Shown: one piece after another, positions 34,234 through 44,389 of the stretch
How positions within the stretch are numbered: position 1 is the stretch's first letter
Layout: each line of letters opens with the position of its first letter
Source of the DNA: Luteibacter mycovicinus
GTDB lineage: Bacteria; Pseudomonadota; Gammaproteobacteria; Xanthomonadales; Rhodanobacteraceae
Direction of reading: 5' to 3'
NCBI RefSeq assembly: GCF_000745235.1
Contig: NZ_JQNL01000001.1
Location: 3,466,001 to 3,530,000 of the forward strand
Length of the DNA stretch: 64,000 nt
The notes under the pieces: generated by a model
Told to the model about the DNA's origin: nothing
The model's database searches: none
Seen by the model: only the letters and a program-made list of their open reading frames with translations
Program-made: the position numbers and the translations under genes

Positions 34234-35523
34234 TCAGGCGTCCTCATCCCACGTGAGGACGCCACCCGCTTCCTGGAACAGCCGTCGGCCGCGTTCGCTC
34301 ATCCAGCGGGATCCGACGGCGACCAGTTCCTTGCCGGACCACAGCAGCGGCATGCGCGGACGGCGCCACGGCGGCACCGCGCCCTGCTGGAACAGGTCAC
34401 GCAGTTCGCGGGTGTGCCGGTCCCCCTCGGGACGCAAGGTTTCGCCGCCGGAGCGATAGCGCACCTGTAGCGGCTCCCGTAGTCGCGCGGAGCCCAGGGT
34501 GAGCGTGCCCCCACCGGGCAGCGCCAGCGGCTCACCCGACCATATGGCCGACCATTCGGTATCGAACGAGGGCAGGCGCCGCATGGCCCACAGGCGGCCG
34601 CGCCAGACACGTACCTCGGTATCCAGCCAGCCGACCAGCGGAAGCTTTTCGGCGCCACCTTCGCGGGCCTGACGTTCCAGTTGCAGCCGCTGTCCGGTCG
34701 TGGGGGCGGACAGGCCCTGCGTGTGTAGCCAGTGCTCGAGCAGTGGCGTCCGCCACGCCGGCTGAAGCGCGAGCCAGCCTTCGGCGTCCAGCGTTCCCTC
34801 GGGGCGGCGCACGGTCTCCAGTGCATCCACCCAGGCATCGCGCAGGCTGTCGGCCGCTTCCATGCATAGCCGCGCGCTGTGCGCGATGCTGGTGCCAGCC
34901 TGAGGCCAACGTTCGAGAAGCACGGGAAGCACGCTGCCGCGCAGGTAGCCACGGGCGATCGACGGGTCGTCGTTGGACGGGTCGTGAATCGTCGACAGGG
35001 CATGCGTGGCGACATGCTCGAGCAGCGCGTCGCGCGGCAGGTCGAGGAGTGGCCGCCAGAGCATCCCCGCGCCTGACGGACGCAGCGGACGCATGCCGCC
35101 CAGGCCGTCGGGCCCCGCGCCACGCAGAAGTTTCAGCAGCACGGTCTCGACCTGGTCGTCCCGATGATGTGCCAGCACCATGCGCTCGCCGGGACGCAGC
35201 GATGCAGCGAAGGCGGCGTGCCGCGCACGTCGCGCGGCGGATTCGACCCCTTCGCCGCGACTGAGATCCACGGAGACACGGGATACCTCGAGAGGTATTT
35301 CCAGACCGTCGCAGAATCGTCGGCAGTGGGAAGCCCACGCGCCGCTTTCTGCATGCAACCCGTGATCCACGTGCAGCGCACGCAACGGCGGGCGTGGCGA
35401 ATGGGTCGCCAGGGCGTGCAGGAGGGCGCTCGAGTCCGGCCCGCCACTGAACGCGACGACGAGCGCAGCCCTGGGCGCGTCACTGAGAGCGCTCGCCACG
35501 TGATCGGTCAGGGAACGACTCAT
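34234..35523 (-). CDS. tilS: tRNA(Ile)-lysidine synthase
   Basis: A 429-residue N-type ATP pyrophosphatase that converts C34 of tRNA-Ile(CAU) to lysidine, switching its identity from Met to Ile. The P-loop is VVAFSGGPDSSALLHALA; HVDHGLHAESGAW and LAHHRDDQVETVLLKLLRGAG are TilS motifs, followed by the MPLLWSGKELVAVG C-terminal domain. It shares ATGA with the upstream NYN-domain gene, so the two are translationally coupled, and lies 48 bp before xseB. Confidence 0.95.
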   Translation of the reverse strand: MSRSLTDHVASALSDAPRAALVVAFSGGPDSSALLHALATHSPRPPLRALHVDHGLHAESGAWASHCRRFCDGLEIPLEVSRVSVDLSRGEGVESAARRARHAAFAASLRPGERMVLAHHRDDQVETVLLKLLRGAGPDGLGGMRPLRPSGAGMLWRPLLDLPRDALLEHVATHALSTIHDPSNDDPSIARGYLRGSVLPVLLERWPQAGTSIAHSARLCMEAADSLRDAWVDALETVRRPEGTLDAEGWLALQPAWRTPLLEHWLHTQGLSAPTTGQRLQLERQAREGGAEKLPLVGWLDTEVRVWRGRLWAMRRLPSFDTEWSAIWSGEPLALPGGGTLTLGSARLREPLQVRYRSGGETLRPEGDRHTRELRDLFQQGAVPPWRRPRMPLLWSGKELVAVGSRWMSERGRRLFQEAGGVLTWDEDA

Positions 35524-36260
35524 TTGCCCTTGCTTCGCATGCGCACGTAAAGGTGTTTGGCGTTGCCGAACTGACGCTCGTCCACGTCGAACAGGCCGAT
35601 GCCGTTGATCAGGCCGCTCAGTTTGGCGTAGCCGTAATTGCGTGAATCGAAGTCGGGTGAGCGCTTGCTGAGGATGCTGCCGATGCCGCCGAGCGCGGCC
35701 CAGCCATTTTCATCGGAAGCGGCTTCCACCGCGTTGCGCAGGCGATTGACGAGCTTGGTATCGCCGCGCAGCTCGCTGGCGGACTTCGGTGCGGGCGCTT
35801 CATCGCCCTCGTTTTCGCTGGCGCCCACCAGCACCTCGGTGTAGATGAACTTGTCGCACGCGGAGACGAACGGTTTGGGCGTCTTCAGTTCGCCGAAGCC
35901 GTAAACGATCAGCCCCGCCTCGCGAATACGCGACGCCAGCCGCGTGAAGTCACTGTCGCTGGAAACGATGCAGAAGCCATCGAAGCGTTCGGAGTACAGC
36001 AGGTCCATCGCGTCGATGATCATCGCGGAGTCCGTCGCGTTCTTGCCGGACGTGTAGGCGAACTGCTGGATCGGCTGGATCGAGTGATCGAGCAGGGCGG
36101 CCTTCCATCCGTTGAGGTTGGGGCCGGTCCAGTCGCCGTAGATGCGCTTCACGTGCGCGGTGCCGTACTTCGCCACTTCGGCGAGCAGGCCGTCGACGAT
36201 GGCGGGGCGGGCGTTGTCGGCGTCGATCAGGACGGCGAGTTTGACGAGGACGTCGGCCAT
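35520..36260 (-). CDS. NYN-domain (PIN-like) protein with C-terminal OST-HTH/LOTUS domain
   Basis: A 246-residue protein. The N-terminal NYN domain shows LAVLIDADNARPAIVDGLLAEV, YGTAHVKRIYGDW, KNATDSAMIIDAMDLLY and FCIVSSDSDFTRLASRIREAG; the four acidic residues (D in DADN, D in TDSAM, D in SDSDF) are those of PIN-like RNases such as human MARF1. The last 80 residues (TKLVNRLRNAVEAASDENGWAALGGIGSILSKRSPDF, YGYAKLSGLING) match an OST-HTH/LOTUS RNA-binding domain. It is predicted to bind or cut RNA, substrate unknown. It is coupled to tilS by ATGA. Confidence 0.88.
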   Translation of the reverse strand: MADVLVKLAVLIDADNARPAIVDGLLAEVAKYGTAHVKRIYGDWTGPNLNGWKAALLDHSIQPIQQFAYTSGKNATDSAMIIDAMDLLYSERFDGFCIVSSDSDFTRLASRIREAGLIVYGFGELKTPKPFVSACDKFIYTEVLVGASENEGDEAPAPKSASELRGDTKLVNRLRNAVEAASDENGWAALGGIGSILSKRSPDFDSRNYGYAKLSGLINGIGLFDVDERQFGNAKHLYVRMRSKGK

Positions 36261-36312
36261 GGCGCATGTCCGCTGGGGAGATGCGCCGATGGTAACCGCA
36301 ATGCCGGGACGA

Positions 36313-37272
<960 letters not shown>

Positions 37273-37301
37273 GAATACGAAGCATCCGGACAAGACCGCT
37301 G

Positions 37302-37307
37302 ATTATA
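37302..37307 (-). promoter_or_regulatory. -10 box of the accA promoter
   Basis: The minus strand carries GGGTATAATCAG, a perfect TATAAT, 30 bp upstream of the accA ATG. No clear -35 is present; a TG pair two bases upstream (CTGGGTATAAT) resembles, but does not match exactly, an extended -10. Confidence 0.5.
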
Positions 37308-37522
37308 CCCAGTGGCGCCCTGGGACGCGTGCGCGAGGGTACGGTCGGCCCGGGAGGTAAGAATTGCCCGAAATTCATGTAGGTACGACTGGCGCCGCTG
37401 TGAGGCGGTCCCCCGGGACGTGTGATCTTTGCTTCAATGCGTCGGCGGGCACGGCTGCCCGCGGCCCTGCCTCGACCTTCGCGTCGACGGGAGGATCACC
37501 TCTTCTGACGAAAGGAATCATC

Positions 37523-38281
37523 ATGCCCGGTGCAATTCACCGTATCGCAAAACGCCGCCGCTTCTCGCTTCTGATGGTCGGCCTGGTCGCCAGCGTCTCC
37601 GGGGCGAACGTGGCGTTCGCCGAGATCCCCGGCCCCTACGCGATCCATCGCATGCCCGAGTGCGACATCGCCGCGGAAGGCCAGATCTGCCGGCTCACCG
37701 TGCCAAACGGTGACTTTGAAGGCGTAAACGACGCCTTCTGGCATGGCGAGTACCAGTGGTTCGGGTTCAACACGAAGCGCCACGCGATGGCCGATCACCT
37801 GGCGCCCTGGGTCTTCGAAGGACCTGGCGCCGACAGGTATAACGCGTCGCTGGCGCTCTACGACACGGCGAATAACCGTTATCGGACGGTGCGCCTGGCG
37901 GAGCCGGAAGACAGTGTGACCCAGTGGGTCGCCCTCCCGCCCGCCGACGCCGACGCCGACGATTTCGTCTACACCGTCCACGCGCATGTCGGTGCCGAGC
38001 AGGGCGGTGCCACGGTCCTCATAGCCACCGCGTTCGACGACGGCGACAAGAAGTGGAACGCGGCGCATAAGACACAGGCCATCAAGGGCGAGTTGAACTC
38101 GGGGGGCTGGCCCTCGGGCGAACTTGTCGACAGCGTCCTCGTCCCGGCAGGCTCGCATGTCCGGCATATCGGCGTGAGGATCCAGAAAGTCGACGGCGTC
38201 GGTGCGATCAAGGCGGACGATGTCGTCGTCGTCCGTTCCTACCCCGGCCAGATTCCCGTCCAGCTGTCGGCATCCGAATAG
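37523..38281 (+). CDS. secreted protein of unknown function (jelly-roll-like)
   Basis: A 252-residue protein with a long signal peptide (cleavage AFA|EIPGPY, about residue 34). The mature part begins with MPECDIAAEGQICRLTVPNGDFEG; the NGDFE motif followed by WHGEYQWFGF resembles the start of CBM4/9-type jelly-roll domains, and the rest is beta-rich (QWVALPPADADADDFVYTVHAHVG). I do not recognise a named family. The start has AAAGGA 8 bases upstream. The N-terminus resembles that of the secreted protein at 42162 on the other side of dnaE. A stretch of about 250 bp separates it from the divergent accA. Confidence 0.75.
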   Translation: MPGAIHRIAKRRRFSLLMVGLVASVSGANVAFAEIPGPYAIHRMPECDIAAEGQICRLTVPNGDFEGVNDAFWHGEYQWFGFNTKRHAMADHLAPWVFEGPGADRYNASLALYDTANNRYRTVRLAEPEDSVTQWVALPPADADADDFVYTVHAHVGAEQGGATVLIATAFDDGDKKWNAAHKTQAIKGELNSGGWPSGELVDSVLVPAGSHVRHIGVRIQKVDGVGAIKADDVVVVRSYPGQIPVQLSASE

Positions 38282-38317
38282 GCGGCGTATCGCCCGGCCG
38301 GCAGGAGCGGCCGGCGC

Positions 38318-41300
38318 TCAGTCGGCCGGCCGTACCATGCGCAGCTCGGTCCCCAGAACACCGGGGATCGTCCGCAAGGTGCGCACGAGGTCGGGGAGGG
38401 CGCGCACGCGCCACTGATCGCCCAGCTCCAGGCTGGCCTGGCCTTCCGCGTTGCGGTAGCCGGCCAGCATCAGCGGGGTACGTCCCCCGCGATAACCCAT
38501 CAGGGCCTGACGCAGGTGCTGCGGGAAGTCCGGACCGACGCCGTTGAGTTTCAGCGTGAGCAGGCGGCCGAAGTGCTCCATGGCATCGGACAGCGCGTAG
38601 GCCTTGCGGGCACGCAGCTGATAGCCGCCGGCGAAGTCGTCGATACGCAGGCCCCCTTCGACCACGATCATGCTTCCGCGTGTAAGCAGGGGGGCGGCGT
38701 CGGTGAACACGTCACGAAAAAAGCTCGTCTCGAGCATGCCGGTCGCGTCCTCGATCTGGACGAACGCATCGCTCTCGCCACGCTTGCGCATGCCCACCAC
38801 CATCCCGGCCACGGTCCACGGCGTATCCGGGCCGCGACGGAAGCGGTTGGCGTTTTCGTCGTCGTCGTTACGGCGCGGTTTGGGCGGCTGGTAGCGCTGC
38901 GGAATCTCGCCGATGGGACAGCTGCCCAGCTGCGCCAGTTCGGCCTTCCACGGGTCGGTGGGGTGACCGGACAGGTAATGGCCGAGCGTGTCGTGCTCGC
39001 CCTGCAGCAGCTGTTCGAGTGGCCACTCCGGCACCGAACCGGAGAGTTCGATGATGCTGGGGGCTTCCGCCTCACCGAACGCGTTGCCGAAGATGTCGAC
39101 CTGCCCCGAAGCGCGGTTCTTCGCTTCCTGGTCGGCGGCGCGCATCGCTTCGGGAATGTGCTTGACCAGGGTGGCGCGGTTCTCGCCGAGCGCGTCGAGC
39201 GCGCCGGACTGGACCAGCGCTTCCATGGTGCGCTTGTTGAGCTTGCTCGAGCCGACGCGCTGGCAGAAGTCGACCAGTCCGCGGAACGGCCCCTTCGCCT
39301 TGCGTTCGGCGACGATTTCCTCGCAGATACCCTGGCCGACGCCCTTGATCGCGCCAAGGCCGTAACGCACCACGCGCGGTTCCACCGCTTCGAACATCCA
39401 GTCCGACGCGTTGACGTCGGGCGGCAGCACCTTGATGCCGATCGCCCGCGTTTCTTCGAGGAAGGTGACGGCCTTCTCGGTGTTGTCCATGTCCGACGAA
39501 ATCGTCGCGGCCATGAACTCGGCGGGGTAGTGCGCCTTCAGCCAGGCGGTCTGATACGACACCAGCGCATAAGCGGCGGCGTGCGACTTATTGAAGCCGT
39601 AGCCGGCGAACTTCTCCATCAGGTCGAAGATCGCGTCGGCCTTGTCGCCCACGATCCCGTCCCTGGCGGCGCCTTCGCGGAAGGTCGCGCGGTGCTTGAC
39701 CATTTCCTCGGCTTTTTTCTTACCCATCGCACGGCGCAGCAGATCGGCGCCGCCGAGCGTGTAACCGCCCACGATCTGCGCCATCTGCATCACCTGCTCC
39801 TGATAGACCATGATGCCGTAGGTCTCTTTCAGGATGGGTTCGACGCGCGGATCCGGGTACTCCACCGCTTCGCGCCCATGCTTACGCGCGCAGAAGCTCG
39901 GTATCAGATCCATCGGGCCGGGGCGGTACAGCGCCACCAGCGCGATGATGTCTTCGAAACGGTCGGCCTGGGCCTCTTTCAGCATGCCCTGCATGCCGCG
40001 CGACTCGAGCTGGAAGACGGCGACGGTCTGCGCTTTCTTCAGCAGGTCGTAGACCTTGGGATCGTCCAGCGGCAGCGATTCGATCACCAGCGCGTCCGTG
40101 CCTTCCTTCGCCCGGCGCCTGTTGATCGCCTTGACCGCCCAGTCGATGATCGTGAGCGTGCGCAGGCCGAGGAAGTCGAACTTCACCAGGCCGACCGCCT
40201 CGACGTCGTCCTTGTCGTACTGCGTGACGACGCCTTCGCCGCTGGCTTCGCAGTACAGCGGGGCGAAGTCGGTCAGCGGTGTGGGCGCGATCACCACGCC
40301 ACCCGCGTGCTTGCCGGCGTTGCGGGTGAGACCTTCGAGGCTGAGCGCCAGATCGATCAGCTGGCGCGGCTCTTCTTCCTGATCGTAGACGTCGCAGAAT
40401 TCCTTGACGACGCGATCGGGTTCTTTCCTGGCTTTTTCCGTACGGCCGAGCGCGTCGCCGAGGGTGAGGTCGAGCGGACGGTTGGGAATGAGTTTGGCGA
40501 GACGGTCGACCTGACCGTAGCCCATGCCGAGCACGCGACCGGAGTCGCGCAGCACGGCCTTCGCCGCCATCGAGCCGTAGGTGATGATCTGACTGACGTG
40601 ATCGCGACCGTACTTGCGCGCCACGTAGTCGATCACCTCGTCGCGGCGATCCATGCAGAAGTCGATGTCGAAGTCGGGCATCGACACGCGTTCGGGGTTG
40701 AGGAAGCGCTCGAAAAGCAACTCGAACTGCAGCGGATCCAGGTCGGTGATCTTCAGCACCCACGCCACGAGCGAGCCCGCACCCGAACCTCGGCCCGGGC
40801 CCACCGGAATACCGTTGTCCTTCGCCCAGCCGATGAAGTCCGCAACGATCAGGAAGTAGCCGGGGAAGCCCATCCGGATGATGACGTCGACTTCGCGATC
40901 CAGGCGCGCCTGATAATCCTCCAGCGTCTTGCCGGCGGCGATGGGATGCTGGCTGAGGCGCTCTTCGAGTCCCTTCTGTGCGAGATCGCGGATGAAGGTG
41001 TCGAGCGTGTGGCCTTCGGGGACCGGGAAGTTGGGCAGGTAATACGTGCCGAACTCGAGCACGAGATTGCAGCGCTTGACCAGTTCGACCGTGTTTTCCA
41101 GCGCCTCGGGAATGTCGGCGAACAACGCCTCCATGTCCTCGGGCGACTTGAAGTACTGCTCTTCGCTGTAATCCTTCGGGCGCTTCGGATCCGCGAGGAC
41201 GCGGCCCTGGTTGATGCAGGTGCGGGCTTCGTGCGCATCGAAGTCTTCGCGCAGCAGGAAGCGCACGTCGTTGCTCGCGATTACGGGCAGCTCGTGATCG

Positions 41301-41863
41301 CCTGCCAGCGCCATGGCGGCGCGCACCCAGTTTTCTTCGTTCTCACGGCCCGTGCGGGTCAGTTCGAGGTAAAGACGGTCGGGGAACAGGCGCTGCAGGA
41401 AGCTGAGGCGCAGGGTCGCGGCGGGAAGACCCGCCGTCAGCGCGACGCGCGCGACTTCACTTTCGCGACCGGCGATGGCGATCAGGCCGCGTACGCTCTC
41501 CGGATGCATCCAGGCGGCATCGACGAGCGCGCGGCCGGTACCCTGGCCTTCGCGCCAGGCGCGTGAAACCAGCCGGGAGAGATTGAGGTAGCCGTCGCGA
41601 TCCTGGCAGATCAGCGTGAGACGCCAGGGGCGCGGATCATCGGGGCTTGAGACCCAGATGTCGCAGCCACCGATCGGCTTGATGCCCGCCGCCGTGCACT
41701 GCTTGTAGAACTTCACCAGCCCGAACATGTTGTTCTCGTCCGTCAGCGCGACGGCGGGCATACCCGCCCGCGCGCAGGCGGCGACCAGCTGCTTGATGCG
41801 GATGGTCGAGTCGACCAGCGAGTACTCGCTGTGCAGGTGGAGATGGGCGAAACGAACGGACAT
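38318..41863 (-). CDS. dnaE: DNA polymerase III subunit alpha
   Basis: An 1181-residue replicative polymerase. The N-terminal PHP domain opens with FAHLHLHSEYSLVDSTIRI; the catalytic palm has MPDFDIDFCMDRRDEVIDYVARKYG (catalytic Asp residues), GPGRGSGAGSLVAWVLKITDLDP and LLRRAMGKKKAEEM; tandem HhH (FLEETRAIGIKVLPPDVNAS), OB (WTVAGMVVGMRKRGESDAFVQIED) and C-terminal domains follow. It is about 20 residues longer than E. coli DnaE (1160). The gene is leftward and stands alone, flanked by two unrelated rightward secreted-protein genes. Confidence 0.97.
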   Translation of the reverse strand: MSVRFAHLHLHSEYSLVDSTIRIKQLVAACARAGMPAVALTDENNMFGLVKFYKQCTAAGIKPIGGCDIWVSSPDDPRPWRLTLICQDRDGYLNLSRLVSRAWREGQGTGRALVDAAWMHPESVRGLIAIAGRESEVARVALTAGLPAATLRLSFLQRLFPDRLYLELTRTGRENEENWVRAAMALAGDHELPVIASNDVRFLLREDFDAHEARTCINQGRVLADPKRPKDYSEEQYFKSPEDMEALFADIPEALENTVELVKRCNLVLEFGTYYLPNFPVPEGHTLDTFIRDLAQKGLEERLSQHPIAAGKTLEDYQARLDREVDVIIRMGFPGYFLIVADFIGWAKDNGIPVGPGRGSGAGSLVAWVLKITDLDPLQFELLFERFLNPERVSMPDFDIDFCMDRRDEVIDYVARKYGRDHVSQIITYGSMAAKAVLRDSGRVLGMGYGQVDRLAKLIPNRPLDLTLGDALGRTEKARKEPDRVVKEFCDVYDQEEEPRQLIDLALSLEGLTRNAGKHAGGVVIAPTPLTDFAPLYCEASGEGVVTQYDKDDVEAVGLVKFDFLGLRTLTIIDWAVKAINRRRAKEGTDALVIESLPLDDPKVYDLLKKAQTVAVFQLESRGMQGMLKEAQADRFEDIIALVALYRPGPMDLIPSFCARKHGREAVEYPDPRVEPILKETYGIMVYQEQVMQMAQIVGGYTLGGADLLRRAMGKKKAEEMVKHRATFREGAARDGIVGDKADAIFDLMEKFAGYGFNKSHAAAYALVSYQTAWLKAHYPAEFMAATISSDMDNTEKAVTFLEETRAIGIKVLPPDVNASDWMFEAVEPRVVRYGLGAIKGVGQGICEEIVAERKAKGPFRGLVDFCQRVGSSKLNKRTMEALVQSGALDALGENRATLVKHIPEAMRAADQEAKNRASGQVDIFGNAFGEAEAPSIIELSGSVPEWPLEQLLQGEHDTLGHYLSGHPTDPWKAELAQLGSCPIGEIPQRYQPPKPRRNDDDENANRFRRGPDTPWTVAGMVVGMRKRGESDAFVQIEDATGMLETSFFRDVFTDAAPLLTRGSMIVVEGGLRIDDFAGGYQLRARKAYALSDAMEHFGRLLTLKLNGVGPDFPQHLRQALMGYRGGRTPLMLAGYRNAEGQASLELGDQWRVRALPDLVRTLRTIPGVLGTELRMVRPAD

Positions 41864-42161
41864 GGGCGGCGCCGGGCAGAGCAGAGGGAAGGCTACGCCG
41901 GGAAGGGGGCGGGGACAAGAATTGACAGGACGGATTTGTCCGCCGGGCAGCCATCTGGCGGCCTCGGCACGTGATATAGCGGGTCCGTGTAGGTGGTCGC
42001 CGCGAGGTTGCTGCGGCCTATGCCGTCAGGCCTGTCAGCAGGCCACAGTTTCCTGGGCAATCGGCCGACAATCCCGTCGGCTGGCGCCTGAGCTATCCCC
42101 CTCCCTCGCCCTGGCGCCAGTGTCCGTACTACCCCTCATCACTCACAAAGGAATGTAAGTC
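41864..42161. other. 298-bp divergent intergenic region
   Basis: The region lies between dnaE (leftward) and the secreted-protein gene at 42162 (rightward). It holds GGCCTGTCAGCAGGCC-type short inverted repeats near 42028-42045 and two GGCGCC-containing segments (42085 and 42114). TGTAGGTGGTCGCCGC near 41987 resembles TGTAGGTACGACTGGCGCC upstream of the sister gene near 37379. No gene and no clear promoter was identified. Confidence 0.45.
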
Positions 42162-42803
42162 ATGCGCAAGCACTCTTCTCACCGTCGGTGGGTCGCCACG
42201 GCGGCGATCGCGACCCTGCTCTTCACCGGTCACGCGCTGGCGGCTCCGTCACTGGAAAATCTCCCCGGTTGCAGCGGCTCGATCGATGCCATGGCACAGG
42301 CAGCCTGCCGACTGAAGACCGACCACGGCTTATTCGATCGGACCTCGATGTGGCAATCGTTCGGCCACCCTGGCGAGCAGATCGACGGAGGCGTAGGCCC
42401 GGCGTGGCGCGCTCCGACCATGACGGTCCGTGGGTTTACGCCCCTCGGTACGACGTATTACGGCGGCGACGTCAGTTACACCGTCCAGTTCAACGCAGGT
42501 CTCACGCAGGTCCAGGGCGGCGCGCTCGGCAAGCTGCGAGTGAATTTCTGGCTGGGTGACGATCGGGGGCGTCACCGACTGGAGCTTGGCGAGAAAAAGG
42601 CCACGTTCGGCGGCGATGCCGTCGGCACGTTCCGCTTCACCGTGCCGGGCCAGAACGTCGGGTTCGATCCCAACTTCCTGTATGTCGACATCCAGTCGGA
42701 GGAGCGGCTCTCGACGCCGGGAGGCCACGAGATGTGGATGGAAGGCGGCTCGGTGTCGATCCAGAACGTGCACGTCAGCGTCCAGCCGACCGCGGCGAAT
42801 TGA
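42162..42803 (+). CDS. secreted protein of unknown function
   Basis: A 213-residue protein with a clear signal peptide (RWVATAAIATLLFTGHALA|APSLE). The mature N-terminus LPGCSGSIDAMAQAACRLKTDHGLFD parallels the protein at 37523 (PECDIAAEGQICRL, NGDFE): two cysteines about 12 apart, then CRL and a Gly-Leu/Asp-Phe motif. The rest is beta-rich with alternating hydrophobics (YTVQFNAGLTQVQGGALGKLRVNFWLGDD), consistent with a carbohydrate- or ligand-binding jelly roll. No family was recognised. An AAAGGAATG-type ribosome site precedes the ATG. A strong terminator follows. Confidence 0.75.
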   Translation: MRKHSSHRRWVATAAIATLLFTGHALAAPSLENLPGCSGSIDAMAQAACRLKTDHGLFDRTSMWQSFGHPGEQIDGGVGPAWRAPTMTVRGFTPLGTTYYGGDVSYTVQFNAGLTQVQGGALGKLRVNFWLGDDRGRHRLELGEKKATFGGDAVGTFRFTVPGQNVGFDPNFLYVDIQSEERLSTPGGHEMWMEGGSVSIQNVHVSVQPTAAN

Positions 42804-42809
42804 TCGTCA

Positions 42810-42840
42810 CCCACTCCGGCCACCCGGCCGGAGTGGGTTT
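42810..42840. terminator. terminator hairpin with perfect 12-bp stem
   Basis: CCCACTCCGGCC-ACCC-GGCCGGAGTGGG followed by TTT. It lies between the rightward secreted-protein gene and the leftward Nudix gene and can serve the former; the T-tract is short. Confidence 0.7.
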
Positions 42841-42851
42841 GCCGGTCGCTG

Positions 42852-43436
42852 TCAGCGCATGTGCGCTTCGGGATGCTCGATGAACCAGAGCCCCGCGAAC
42901 AGCTTCGCGTCGATGGAGAAACCTTCCTTCGCACGGTCGAACAGCCACTTGCCGGCTTCGGCACGTGGCACTTCGTGAACGATGATGTTTTCCGTCTCGT
43001 CACCGCCGCCCTTGCCCACCCTGGACAGGTCCCAGGCGCGTGCAAAGGCGATCATCTCCGTGCTCATGCCGGCCGACGACGGGCCCTCATGCACGAACTC
43101 GATGCTGCCGCAGGCGTAGCCGGTTTCTTCTTCCAGTTCGCGGCGAGCGGCCAGCAGTACGTCCTCGTCCTCGGCACCGGCAAGATCGCCGACGAGGCCG
43201 GCGGGCATCTCGATGGTGTTCTTCAGGATCGACACGCGGTATTGCTCGACGAAGACGACCTTGTCGTCGGGCGTCACCGCGAGAATGATCACCGCGCCAC
43301 CCGGGTTGTTGCGTTCGGCGTATTCCCAGCGGCCGCGCTTCTTCAGGGTCAGCCACTTCGCCTTGTGCAGGACCTCTTCCGGCGCACTGGCGTCATCGGG
43401 GATCGGCGAGGCATGGGGCAGCGGACTGGTCTGCAT
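42852..43436 (-). CDS. Nudix hydrolase (ADP-ribose pyrophosphatase-like)
   Basis: A 194-residue enzyme. GAVIILAVTPDDKVVFVEQYRVSILKNTIEMPAGLVGD leads into the Nudix box GDLAGAEDEDVLLAARRELEEETGY, which fits G-x7-E-x7-REUxEExGU, with two residues more than the standard spacing. VEQYR and EMPAG are typical of NudF/YffH-type enzymes that split ADP-ribose or GDP-mannose. The ATG at 43436 begins MQTSPLPHASP; the longer in-frame extension reads through non-conserved sequence. The substrate is not certain. Confidence 0.85.
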   Translation of the reverse strand: MQTSPLPHASPIPDDASAPEEVLHKAKWLTLKKRGRWEYAERNNPGGAVIILAVTPDDKVVFVEQYRVSILKNTIEMPAGLVGDLAGAEDEDVLLAARRELEEETGYACGSIEFVHEGPSSAGMSTEMIAFARAWDLSRVGKGGGDETENIIVHEVPRAEAGKWLFDRAKEGFSIDAKLFAGLWFIEHPEAHMR

Positions 43437-43498
43437 GGCGGGTTCCTTGGAGGGATATAGGGAATATCCGACCAAGGGTATATCGACTGGGTGACGTA

Positions 43499-44389
43499 TT
43501 ACATCAAGGCGCGCAGGCGTGACCGGGTCAGCGGTCCGAAGCGCAGGCGCTCGCACAATTCGTCGATCGTGGCGGCTTCGCCCTGACGGCGGCTCAGGGC
43601 ATCGGCGGTCTCGGCGACGGCGATATCCAGCGCGATGCGGGTAAGGCGACGGCACAGCAGCGCCTGTTCCGCATGTTCACGCAGACGAGCCGCACAGGCC
43701 GCGGCGCCGCGGATGCGCAGGTACGGCACCTCGTCGATGCGATCGAGCAGGTTGTCCAGGCTGCCGAAGTGGGCAAGCAGGGCCGCCGCGGTCTTCGCGC
43801 CGATGCCAGGCACGCCGGGGATGTTGTCGACCGCGTCACCGCACAGCGCCAGATAGTCTGCGACCTGGTGTGGATGCACGCCGAGCTTGTCGAAGACGCC
43901 GGAAGGCCCCCAGCGCACGTTCTTCGCAAAGTCCCATTGCTCGTCGTGCTCGCCGAGCAACTGACCGAAGTCCTTGTCGGCGGAAACGATGACGCCGCGG
44001 AAGCCATGCGAGCGCAGGCCCCACAGCGCGCTGCCGATCAGGTCGTCGGCCTCGTACTGGTGATCGTTGAGCACGGTGAGGCCAAGGGCCGCGGAGATCT
44101 CGCGGCACAGCCCGAACTGACGGACCAGATGGGGCGGTGGCAGGTCGCGGTTGGCCTTGTACGCCGGATAGATCGTGTTGCGGAACGAGGTGGTGAGCGA
44201 CGCGTCGAACGCCACCGCGATGTGCTCCGCACGGCTGCGCTCGAGCAGCTCGCAGAGGAATCGCGTGAAGCCGTGCACGGCGTTGACCGGCTCGCCTTCG
44301 TGGTCGTGAAATTCGTCGGGCATGGAGTGCCATGCCCGGAACACATACAGGCTGCCGTCGACCAGGTGGACGAGGGAGTCGTCGCTCAC
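43499..44389 (-). CDS. 5'-3' exonuclease (Xni/PolA N-domain family)
   Basis: A 296-residue FEN-like nuclease. HLVDGSLYVFRAWHSMPDE, VAFDASLTTSFRNTIYPAYKANRDLPP, YEADDLIGSALW, IVSADKDFGQLL and CGDAVDNIPGVPGIGAKTAAALLAHFGSLDNLL carry the metal-binding Asp/Glu residues and the helix-hairpin-helix of the PolA 5' nuclease family. As a stand-alone protein it resembles ExoIX/Xni and may process RNA primers or flaps. Two GTG codons are possible (44398 and 44389); the second gives a GTGA overlap with the upstream nitroreductase stop and fits homologs starting just before LVDGS. Confidence 0.88.
   Translation of the reverse strand: MSDDSLVHLVDGSLYVFRAWHSMPDEFHDHEGEPVNAVHGFTRFLCELLERSRAEHIAVAFDASLTTSFRNTIYPAYKANRDLPPPHLVRQFGLCREISAALGLTVLNDHQYEADDLIGSALWGLRSHGFRGVIVSADKDFGQLLGEHDEQWDFAKNVRWGPSGVFDKLGVHPHQVADYLALCGDAVDNIPGVPGIGAKTAAALLAHFGSLDNLLDRIDEVPYLRIRGAAACAARLREHAEQALLCRRLTRIALDIAVAETADALSRRQGEAATIDELCERLRFGPLTRSRLRALM

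Noticed and set aside
38516..41566. 1016-codon open frame opposite dnaE
   Set aside because: Antisense shadow of dnaE; the dnaE frame has all polymerase motifs.
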